Origin: JBBTXJ01 sp038061815
Lineage (GTDB): Bacteria > Patescibacteriota > Patescibacteriia > Magasanikbacterales > JBBTXJ01
Assembly (NCBI GenBank): GCA_038061815.1
Contig: JBBTYK010000004.1
Span: forward strand, 1-20,636
Reading direction: 5' to 3'
DNA: 20,636 nucleotides
Position numbers and translations under genes: made by a program. The notes under the pieces are model-generated. The model had not been told where the DNA came from, did not search any database, and was given only the letters and a program-made list of their open reading frames with translations. How positions within the stretch are numbered: position 1 is the first letter of the stretch; every line of letters starts with the position of its first letter. Shown in pieces: positions 13,050-19,485 of the stretch.

Positions 13050-14618
13050 TTAGTTAGGTACCGTGGCCTGTTGTTTTTCCCATTTTAACCCGCCTTCGCT
13101 CGTGAGATACACCCCCTCACCATCCACAACGGTTACCCCCTGGTCGCGCGTGCCCACAATCACGCGATTCTCATTTTTAGCATCAACCGCAAGGGCTTTC
13201 ACATCGGCCAGCGGCAGATTGCCGTTTACTGCCTCCCATGACCTGGCGCGGTCGGTGCTGCGGAACACGCCTTTCTTCGTCGCGACATACACGATGTTGG
13301 TGTCGCTGTCTGCGAGGTCAAGGTCATACAACTCATCATTCGCCACATCCGGCACGCGCGTCGGATTCCAGCTGGAACCGTTGTCCGCCGTGTACCACAA
13401 TCCCTGGTCGGTCGTGATGTAATACACGAGCGGGTCGCGCGGATGGCTGTCAATACTGCGCACACGGACGGCTTCCGTGCCTGTCGGCGGTTTGAGCTGT
13501 GTCCACGAGACTCCGCCGTCCGTTGAACGTTGTACACCCTGGGTTGAACCGGCGAACACCGTATCATTATCCAACGGATGCACGAGCAAGGCATCGGTAA
13601 ACGCGAATGTCAGGTTTTCCGCGGATGATATGTTGCTCCATGTCGCGCCGCCGTTCGTACTTTTGATCAACCACCGGCTGCTCAATCCATAGACAATTTC
13701 GGGGTTGCCTGTGGCGAACGCGAGGCCTTGTACCGGGCCGACGGTGCTTGATACCGTTATTGATGACCACACGGCGCCGCCGTTCGTCGTCCGATAAATC
13801 TTGCCGCCGTCGGACAGCAACACCACATCAGGATTGGTGCCGTGAACCGCGATGGTTTCTACCGCGCCGCCGGTACGGATACGCGACCATGTCTTGCCGC
13901 CGTCTTTGGTTTTCCATACTCCCACGCCACCGTCCAGAGACGCCACATACATGATATTAGAATCCGAACGCGCGATTTCCATATCTTCAACGGCGCCGAG
14001 CACCGCCGGCGTTGACGTCGGCGCGGCGGGAACGGCTGGCGGCGTACTGGTGGGCGCCGGCGGCGCATCTGGAGACGACGTCACGAGCACCGGCAAACCT
14101 CTATCGCCGCTAATTGATGTTTCCGCATCGCGCGCGGACGCCGGGTCAAATTGAGTTGTAAGCGTAATGGGGTCGCCAATCGTATAGACGCCGAGGAATA
14201 GCGATGCCGGCAGGTCATCCACTTTTTTGTTCCAATCAGTTCCATAGAGCACCGTCGCGACGTCCTCGGTGGTGATGTGACGCGCCAGTCCATTTTTGCC
14301 GATGGCATAAACCTTAGGGTCGTCCGGAATCTTGACCATTCGCGTGCCCGGACGATACGTCACCACGCCGGCGAGCGGCACGCTGTTCAATTCCTCGCTG
14401 GTCACCGCCTGCACCTTGTCAAAATTCTGATACCACGTTTTATAAATGCGCTCATTTGAAAACACGTACCGCTTCAAATCCGTGCCCACATAATACACCG
14501 CGTCTGAACTCTGAATTTTGATAAGCTCGCCACCCACATACTCTACAGCGCGCACCGATCCAACAACGAAAAGAAGCGCGACGGCACCGAGGAATAGCGC
14601 GGGGTATCGAAGATGCAT
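13050..14618 (-). CDS. Secreted protein with surface repeat and Ycf48/sortilin-like beta-propeller
   Basis: The 522-aa protein has a signal peptide (about 1-24). The region at about 25-160 has the pattern GGELIKIQSSDAVYYVGTD and KRYVFSNERIYKTWY, common in secreted CPR proteins. A Pro/Thr/Ala linker at about 185-215 follows. The rest (about 220-515) is a propeller of BNR/Ycf48-like repeats, each with a 'Ts(d/n)GG.tW' motif such as TKDGGKTW, TTNGGAVW, STNGGATW and STDGGVSW. It is probably exported and binds a glycan, protein or surface layer; no enzymatic residues are evident. ATG 14618 follows the extended -10 box TGCTATACT by 9 nt, downstream of tRNA-Gly. Confidence 0.82.
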   Translation of the reverse strand: MHLRYPALFLGAVALLFVVGSVRAVEYVGGELIKIQSSDAVYYVGTDLKRYVFSNERIYKTWYQNFDKVQAVTSEELNSVPLAGVVTYRPGTRMVKIPDDPKVYAIGKNGLARHITTEDVATVLYGTDWNKKVDDLPASLFLGVYTIGDPITLTTQFDPASARDAETSISGDRGLPVLVTSSPDAPPAPTSTPPAVPAAPTSTPAVLGAVEDMEIARSDSNIMYVASLDGGVGVWKTKDGGKTWSRIRTGGAVETIAVHGTNPDVVLLSDGGKIYRTTNGGAVWSSITVSSTVGPVQGLAFATGNPEIVYGLSSRWLIKSTNGGATWSNISSAENLTFAFTDALLVHPLDNDTVFAGSTQGVQRSTDGGVSWTQLKPPTGTEAVRVRSIDSHPRDPLVYYITTDQGLWYTADNGSSWNPTRVPDVANDELYDLDLADSDTNIVYVATKKGVFRSTDRARSWEAVNGNLPLADVKALAVDAKNENRVIVGTRDQGVTVVDGEGVYLTSEGGLKWEKQQATVPN

Positions 14619-14627
14619 AGTGCGTCT

Positions 14628-14636
14628 AGTATAGCA
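14628..14636 (-). promoter_or_regulatory. Extended -10 promoter of the propeller/mgtC operon
   Basis: TGCTATACT on the minus strand ends 9 nt before ATG 14618. The -35 position would fall in the 3' end of the tRNA-Gly gene and is not consensus. Confidence 0.62.
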
Positions 14637-14647
14637 TGTTTCTGTTG

Positions 14648-14719
14648 AGCGGGTGAGGAGAATCGAACTCCCGTCTCGTCCTTGGCAAGGACGCATACTG
14701 ACCATTGTACGACACCCGC
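14648..14719 (-). tRNA. tRNA-Gly (anticodon GCC)
   Basis: Acceptor stem GCGGGTG/CACCCGC has discriminator U. The anticodon arm is CGTCC-TTGCCAA-GGACG. The T-arm is GGAG-TTCGATT-CTCC. CCA is not encoded. Confidence 0.96.
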
Positions 14720-14743
14720 AAAAGCGCGTTTTAACACGCGCCC

Positions 14744-14772
14744 ATAATACCCTACTGACACGTTCGTGTAAA
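14744..14772 (-). promoter_or_regulatory. Promoter of tRNA-Gly(GCC)
   Basis: TTTACA, exactly 17 nt, then TATTAT on the minus strand. It sits in the gap between the SPFH gene and the tRNA, whose 5' end is about 25 nt further on. Confidence 0.8.
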
Positions 14773-14788
14773 GTGGGCCGCACCCGCA

Positions 14789-15562
14789 TTATCCGTGTAC
14801 CTTCGGCTTGATGCCTTCCTGCGCCAAAAACTTCTGCATATCCGCAAACGTGCTCATGAATTGCGCAGGGAAAATGATGGTGGAATTTTTCTCAATGCTG
14901 ATTTCCGCCATGGTCTGGAGATTCCGCAACTGGAGCGCAATCGGATGCTCTTGCATAACATCCGCGGTCTCCGCCAATTTCTGCGACGCCAAAAACTCGC
15001 CTTCCGCCGCGATAATCTTGGCGCGCTTCTCGCGTTCCGCCTCCGCCTGTTTTGCCATGGCGCGCTGCATGCCTTCCGGCAATTCAATATCCTTGATTTC
15101 AACCACCGGCACCACCACGCCCCACTCTTCCGTGTGCGCATCCAGCACTTTGGTGATTTCAACGTTCAGCGTCTCGCGCTCGCTCAAAATCTCATCCAAC
15201 TGAAACTTGCCGACGATATTTCGCACGGACGTCTGCGCAATTTGATTGATTGCGCTCCGCACGTCCTCAATGGTCACGATGCTTTTAACCGCGTCCGTAA
15301 TTTTGTAATACGCAACCGCCGAAATGTCCACGGACACATTGTCTTTCGTAATGATTTTTTGGGGCGGAACCGGCAGTGTAACGGTACGCATGTCCACTTT
15401 TTTCACGATGTCTATATAAGGAATCACCAAATTCAATCCCGGTTCCCGCACGCCGATAATTTTCCCAAACCGAAACACCACTCCTTTTTGATACTGCTGC
15501 ACAATTCTAAGACCTGGAATAATAACGAACACGACGATGAAAATGGCAAGATAGATGAACAT
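14789..15562 (-). CDS. SPFH/stomatin-like (slipin) membrane protein
   Basis: The 257-aa protein has one N-terminal membrane helix (residues 1-17). An SPFH/Band 7 domain follows (about 20-180), including QKGVVFRFGKI, GLNLVIPYID, and the conserved TKDNVSVDISAVAYYKI. A helical, Ala/Glu/Lys-rich segment (about 165-200) follows, as is usual for oligomerising stomatins. These proteins organise membrane microdomains and often partner with NfeD or proteases; no such partner is adjacent. It begins 29 nt after tRNA-Gly(UCC) on the same strand, without an SD. A weak TATTCT box is present, so it may rely on read-through from the DUF2082/tRNA unit. Confidence 0.9.
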   Translation of the reverse strand: MFIYLAIFIVVFVIIPGLRIVQQYQKGVVFRFGKIIGVREPGLNLVIPYIDIVKKVDMRTVTLPVPPQKIITKDNVSVDISAVAYYKITDAVKSIVTIEDVRSAINQIAQTSVRNIVGKFQLDEILSERETLNVEITKVLDAHTEEWGVVVPVVEIKDIELPEGMQRAMAKQAEAEREKRAKIIAAEGEFLASQKLAETADVMQEHPIALQLRNLQTMAEISIEKNSTIIFPAQFMSTFADMQKFLAQEGIKPKVHG

Positions 15563-15590
15563 ACTATGAAAAAAGAATAAAAAGCGTTAG

Positions 15591-15661
15591 AGCGGGTAAG
15601 GGGAATCGAACCCCTATCAACAGCTTGGAAAGCTGTGGTATTACCACTATACGATACCCGC
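15591..15661 (-). tRNA. tRNA-Gly (anticodon UCC)
   Basis: Acceptor stem GCGGGTA/TACCCGC has discriminator U. The anticodon arm is ACAGC-TTTCCAA-GCTGT. The T-arm is AGGGG-TTCGATT-CCCCT. No CCA is encoded. No own promoter is seen, and it begins 14 nt after the upstream DUF2082 stop, so co-transcription is likely. Confidence 0.95.
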
Positions 15662-15675
15662 GTCTTTTGTCAACC

Positions 15676-15903
15676 CTAATCAACCAAAACCTCCAGAACT
15701 TCCTCCACCTTCTCTTTCCGCTTTTCACTGGCCGTAACCGCCTGTTTTTCGTGAAGCTCCGTATACCCGCATGAAGCGCAGGTAAGCGTGGTAAAGTGAC
15801 GATTTTCTATATTCAAAATGCGCTTCCAAAAACTGCCAGCCAGCCACACCTCGCCTTTGCGATACTTCAAGCAGTTACATTTAACGCATTTGTAGTTGGT
15901 CAT
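15676..15903 (-). CDS. Small zinc-ribbon protein (DUF2082-like)
   Basis: The 75-aa protein has two cysteine knuckles: C6-x2-C9 with C11, and C42-x2-C45 followed by GYTEL. A central NIENRHFTTLTCASCGYTE stretch is typical of the zinc-ribbon DUF2082 family, predicted to bind nucleic acid. The C-terminal 25 residues are charged and helical. ATG 15903 lies 12 nt after the TATACT box of a consensus-like promoter and has no SD. tRNA-Gly(UCC) follows at once, so the two share a transcript. Confidence 0.85.
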   Translation of the reverse strand: MTNYKCVKCNCLKYRKGEVWLAGSFWKRILNIENRHFTTLTCASCGYTELHEKQAVTASEKRKEKVEEVLEVLVD

Positions 15904-15915
15904 AATCTACCAGTT

Positions 15916-15944
15916 AGTATACGCACATTTCGCGGCCCTGTCAA
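15916..15944 (-). promoter_or_regulatory. Promoter of the DUF2082 / tRNA-Gly(UCC) unit
   Basis: TTGACA, exactly 17 nt, then TATACT on the minus strand. The -35 overlaps the TGA stop of the upstream endonuclease III fragment. Confidence 0.82.
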
Positions 15945-16057
15945 CGACCCCAAAACTTCTTGGTAAACCCATTGGCGCTCGGACAAATGTCGCGAAGCGG
16001 ACACTCGGGGCACTTCGGTTTTGCCGGCACGCACACCGCGCGACCGCGTGTATTCAT
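15941..16057 (-). pseudogene. Orphan iron-sulfur tail of an endonuclease III-like protein
   Basis: The 38-codon reading frame (from ATG 16057, or 40 codons from ATG 16063) contains C-x6-C-x2-C-x5-C (CVPAKPKC, PECPLRDIC). This is the exact spacing of the [4Fe-4S] loop of Nth/MutY-type DNA glycosylases. The glycosylase body is absent: the frame is closed by a stop at 16112-16114, and upstream sequence belongs to the divergent gene. It is either the remnant of a truncated nth or a mini-protein. A TATACAAT box 6-8 nt before ATG 16057 fits the local leaderless promoter pattern, so expression is possible. Confidence 0.6.
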
Positions 16058-16087
16058 GCCCATATTGTATAGCGGCCTAAAGGCTAG

Positions 16088-16093
16088 TACAAT
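16088..16093 (+). promoter_or_regulatory. -10 box of the HELHE / C39-like pair
   Basis: TACAAT ends 7 nt before ATG 16101, the usual leaderless spacing here. It has no TG extension and no clear -35. The divergent minus-strand box TATACAAT lies about 20 nt away. Confidence 0.45.
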
Positions 16094-16100
16094 GGTAGTT

Positions 16101-16661
16101 ATGAAGATACGCTACGTTAATGGCGCAAAAATTCGCAATACCACGAATACTGACTTCGCGGGATTCGCAACACACGTGTATGACGCCGCGGTACCCACGG
16201 GTGAACTCTGGATAGAGGATTATCTCAAACCGGAAAAAGACCTTATCCTCCACATGGCAGAAACAGAAAAACGCTATGAGCGCCGCAGTTTCGCATTCAT
16301 ACGCGCACGGCTCCAAAAAGAGGCGCTCGCCCGCGGCAACCCGCCGCCGTTCGTCAAAAAACGCGAACGCCGCGGTTCGCTCACGATTGTTTCGGTTGAC
16401 GGCGCCGTGGTGCGCGCGCATCTTGACCCCTATTTTTTCCTCGGCGGGCATGACATGGTTTACTCCTATATACCAAAAAACGAAATTTGGATTGACGCGC
16501 GGAACTATCCGAAGGATAATCGTTTTACCGTGATTCACGAGCTCCACGAACGCGCGCTGATGGCGCGCGGCATGGATTACGCAAGCGCGCACGACTACGC
16601 TATCGCGGAAGAACGGCATCACCGCCGAAAACAAGGCGTTGCGCGATTTACCAATGGCTAA
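16101..16661 (+). CDS. Hypothetical protein with HELHE...AH...E putative metal site
   Basis: The 186-aa protein is not assigned to a named family. The C-terminal third has VIHELHERALMARGMDY, then SAHDYAIAEE (H146, E147, H149, E150, H164, E170). This His/Glu arrangement resembles metal-dependent hydrolase helices but is not a canonical HExxH (H-E-L-H-E). It has no signal peptide. The frame is open back to 15960, but that part is antisense to the endonuclease III fragment. ATG 16101 is favoured by the -10 box and ATG 16092 is an alternative. The end overlaps the start of the C39-like gene by 8 nt, so the two are translationally coupled and probably functionally linked. Confidence 0.68.
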   Translation: MKIRYVNGAKIRNTTNTDFAGFATHVYDAAVPTGELWIEDYLKPEKDLILHMAETEKRYERRSFAFIRARLQKEALARGNPPPFVKKRERRGSLTIVSVDGAVVRAHLDPYFFLGGHDMVYSYIPKNEIWIDARNYPKDNRFTVIHELHERALMARGMDYASAHDYAIAEERHHRRKQGVARFTNG

Positions 16662-17208
16662 TATGGAAGACCAAAAACAACACAAAGCGCAACCGGAACA
16701 GGACAATCTCGCCGTTGCTCATACGAAACAAACGCAATCGGGATACTGCGGCCCGGCGGCGCTCAAAATTCTCCTCTCATACTTCGGCAAGACGTTCAAC
16801 GAGGACCAGCTCGCGGCGCTTGGGTATACCACCCGCGACGACGGCACCGAACACGAAGGCCTCATCCAGGCCGCCAAACAAGTCGGCGGATTTGTGTTTA
16901 CCAAAGACAACGGAACCATGGAGGAGCTGGAGTATTTTATCAAACAAGAAAAATTACCGGTCATCGTGGGATGGTTTGACGAGGACGGCGACCACTACGG
17001 CGTGACGGTGAACATGACGGACAAAAACATCATCCTCGTTGACCCGGACAACACCAAACAGCCGGAACGCTGGCTCTCACGCGAAGTGTTCCCGCGCATT
17101 TGGTTTGATTTCATTGGCAAAGATAATCGCATCGTCTCGTGGGGCTGGTACATGGTGGTCACGTTTGAAAAAAAGAAATTCGCTCTCAAAGGCGGATACT
17201 ATTACTAA
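16654..17208 (+). CDS. C39-like cysteine peptidase, non-secreted
   Basis: The 184-aa protein has the papain-like C39 layout: QSGYCGPAA with the candidate nucleophile C32 and an upstream Gln for the oxyanion hole, then DHYGVTV with H114 and ILVDPD with D130. C39 domains cleave double-glycine leader peptides, but stand-alone C39-like proteins without transporter domains are common and of unclear substrate. No signal peptide or ABC module is present. ATG 16654 overlaps the previous gene's stop; ATG 16663 is an alternative. There is no SD. The unusual C-terminus (KGGYYY) is Tyr-rich. A terminator at 17231-17257 follows. Confidence 0.8.
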   Translation: MANMEDQKQHKAQPEQDNLAVAHTKQTQSGYCGPAALKILLSYFGKTFNEDQLAALGYTTRDDGTEHEGLIQAAKQVGGFVFTKDNGTMEELEYFIKQEKLPVIVGWFDEDGDHYGVTVNMTDKNIILVDPDNTKQPERWLSREVFPRIWFDFIGKDNRIVSWGWYMVVTFEKKKFALKGGYYY

Positions 17209-17230
17209 TAATGGAGACCCTCGCTGAATG

Positions 17231-17257
17231 ACAAAACCGGCTCGTCGCCGGTTTTGT
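17231..17257. terminator. Bidirectional intrinsic terminator between convergent genes
   Basis: A perfect 11-bp stem, ACAAAACCGGC/GCCGGTTTTGT, has a 5-nt loop. A's and T's form the outer part of the stem, so it can act on both strands. It lies 22 nt after the C39-like gene and 14 nt after copA on the other strand. Confidence 0.72.
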
Positions 17258-17270
17258 ATCTCACGCCGAT

Positions 17271-19478
17271 TCACATGGATTTCCATCGTTTAATTCGCAA
17301 ACTGTTCCCCACCACGCTCACGCTTGAAAACGCCATCGCCGCCGCCGCGATAATGGGGTTTAACCAGCCAAGTGCGGCAAGCGGAATCGCCGCCGCATTG
17401 TAGAAAAACGCCCAAAACAAATTCTGCTTGATGGTGCGAAAGGTGAGCCGTGAAAGCGCGAGCGCTTCCACGACTTTGGCGGGACGACCCTTCACCAGCA
17501 CGAGATGACCCGCTTCAATGGCGATGTCGGTGCCGGTGCCAATCGCAATCCCCAAATCTGCCTGCGCGAGCGCCGGCGCGTCGTTGATGCCGTCGCCCAC
17601 GAACGCCACCCTCTTTCCTTTTTTTTGCATTTCTTTCACCTTTTCCACCTTATCCTCCGGCATCACCTGCGCAAAAACCGTATCTATGCCGACCTGTTTC
17701 CCTATCGCGTGTCCGGTGCGCTCGTTGTCGCCCGTAATCATCACGGTCTCAATGCCTTGTTTTTTGAGCGCCGCAACCGCATCCTTGGCATCCGCTTTCA
17801 ACGTGTCCGCGATGGCTATCAAACCAAGCAATTCATTTCCGCGCGCCGCCGCGATTACCGTTTTCGCCTGCTGCTCCAATTTCTGAAGCGACGAATCAAC
17901 GGTTTTGGTTTCTTGACCGACCGCAAACGCGAGACGTCCAACTCGCGCCGCCGCCCCGCCAACCACACCTTCTACGCCTTGTCCCGTCACACTCTTAAAA
18001 CTTTTCACTTCGGACAGCGCCAGCCCCTTCTCTTCAGCCGCGCGAACCACGGCTTGCGCAAGCGGATGCTCGGATAATTTTTCAAGACTAGCCGCAACGC
18101 CCAACACCTCATCGGCCGAACGCCCACCCATCGGCACCACATCCGTCACGCGCGGCTTGCCTTCCGTGAGCGTGCCGGTTTTATCAAACAGCACCGCGTC
18201 AATGCGCTTCGCCCGCTCAAACGATTCGCCATTTTTTATGAGAATGCCGTTCTGCGCGCCAAGACCCGTCCCCACCATAATAGCGGTTGGCGTGGCAAGA
18301 CCGAGCGCGCACGGACACGCAATCACGAGCACCGCAATCGCCGGAATAAAACTCGCGGTTACGTCTCCCGTTGCGAGATACCACACCACAAACGTCACCG
18401 CCGCAATCACCAGCACAATCGGCACAAACACGCCTGAAATGCGGTCCGCCAATTTCTGAATCGGCGCCTTTTTGGTTTGCGCATCGGCCACCATGCGCGC
18501 AATCTGCGCGAGCACCGTATCTGCGCCGACTTTTTTGGCAACCAGCGTAATCGCCCCGTCAATATTCACCGTCGCGCCGTACACCAAATCATCCTCGCCT
18601 TTAGACACCGGCATACTCTCGCCCGTCAGCATGGACTCATCAACGTTCGTCCCGCCGGTGATAATCTCACCGTCAACCGGAATTTTTTCTCCCGGCTTCA
18701 CGAGCAGAGTATCGCCAACCGCAACGCGCTCAACAGGCATCTCCACTTCTTTCCCGCCGCGAATCACGCGCGCGGTCTTTGCGCCCAATTCCAACAATTT
18801 TCGCACCGCCGCGCTTGCCTGACCCGTACTTCGCGCCTCAAAAAACTTGCCGAGTAAAATGAGCGCGGTGATGACGGCACCGATTTCAAAGTACACATCT
18901 TCCGCGCCGCGCGCCAAGGCCCACACGCTGTACAACAGCGCCGCAAGCGTGCCAAGGGAAATCAGCGTGTCCATACCGGGCGCCAGATGCCGCGCATCCT
19001 TCACCATGCCGCGATGGAATTGCCAGCCGATACCAAGAATAACCGCCGTGCTCAACGCCGCAACGAACCACATGGAGAGTGCATATCCATACATCACCCG
19101 CCCAAACTCAACGCCGAACATGCCGACGGCCGCGGCAGGCGCGGCAAGCGCCAGCGCCCAAATCGCTTTCTTCCGCGCCGTTCCCACCTCATCGTGATGC
19201 ATGTGCTCGCGAGCTTTCTCTTTTTCCGCCTCGTCGTGATGTCCTCCGTGCGACGGCGCTGATACGGCTGGCAACACTGCTTTATACCCAATGCTCTCCA
19301 CCGCCTTTGCAAACGCCTCCGGCGCCGCTACCTGTTCGTCGTACGTTACCGTCGCCTGTTTCAATGCAAAATTCACGGACGCATCCTGTACTCCCGACAC
19401 TTTTTTCAACGCCTCCTCATTCCTCACCACGCACGACGCGCAATGCATCCCCTCAAGCGGAAAGGTTATGGTCTTCAT
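17271..19478 (-). CDS. copA: Copper-translocating P1B-type ATPase
   Basis: The 735-aa ATPase exports Cu(I) across the cytoplasmic membrane. An N-terminal heavy-metal domain has GMHCASC (C13, C16). A His-rich stretch (about 76-96) lies before the first membrane helix. The core shows TGES (285-288), the transmembrane CPC motif (388-390), the phosphorylation site DKTGT (D432), SEHPLA (469-474) and GDGINDAP (628-635). The YN pair (693-694) and MAFSS (715-719) in the last helices are the Cu(I) signature, so copper is favoured over zinc or cadmium. ATG 19478 lies 7 nt after the stop of the SafE-cupredoxin gene, indicating an operon; a TTG at 19484 is a minor alternative. There is no SD, so initiation is probably coupled. 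Confidence 0.96.
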   Translation of the reverse strand: MKTITFPLEGMHCASCVVRNEEALKKVSGVQDASVNFALKQATVTYDEQVAAPEAFAKAVESIGYKAVLPAVSAPSHGGHHDEAEKEKAREHMHHDEVGTARKKAIWALALAAPAAAVGMFGVEFGRVMYGYALSMWFVAALSTAVILGIGWQFHRGMVKDARHLAPGMDTLISLGTLAALLYSVWALARGAEDVYFEIGAVITALILLGKFFEARSTGQASAAVRKLLELGAKTARVIRGGKEVEMPVERVAVGDTLLVKPGEKIPVDGEIITGGTNVDESMLTGESMPVSKGEDDLVYGATVNIDGAITLVAKKVGADTVLAQIARMVADAQTKKAPIQKLADRISGVFVPIVLVIAAVTFVVWYLATGDVTASFIPAIAVLVIACPCALGLATPTAIMVGTGLGAQNGILIKNGESFERAKRIDAVLFDKTGTLTEGKPRVTDVVPMGGRSADEVLGVAASLEKLSEHPLAQAVVRAAEEKGLALSEVKSFKSVTGQGVEGVVGGAAARVGRLAFAVGQETKTVDSSLQKLEQQAKTVIAAARGNELLGLIAIADTLKADAKDAVAALKKQGIETVMITGDNERTGHAIGKQVGIDTVFAQVMPEDKVEKVKEMQKKGKRVAFVGDGINDAPALAQADLGIAIGTGTDIAIEAGHLVLVKGRPAKVVEALALSRLTFRTIKQNLFWAFFYNAAAIPLAALGWLNPIIAAAAMAFSSVSVVGNSLRIKRWKSM

Positions 19479-19485
19479 ACTCAAA

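Noticed and set aside
15960..16100. Extension of the HELHE protein
   Set aside because: It is antisense to the endonuclease III cysteine motif and lacks a start signal.
16146..16550. HExxH metalloprotease in the protein at 16101
   Set aside because: The motif is HELHE followed by R. The second histidine is one position short, so a canonical zinc-peptidase call is not supported.
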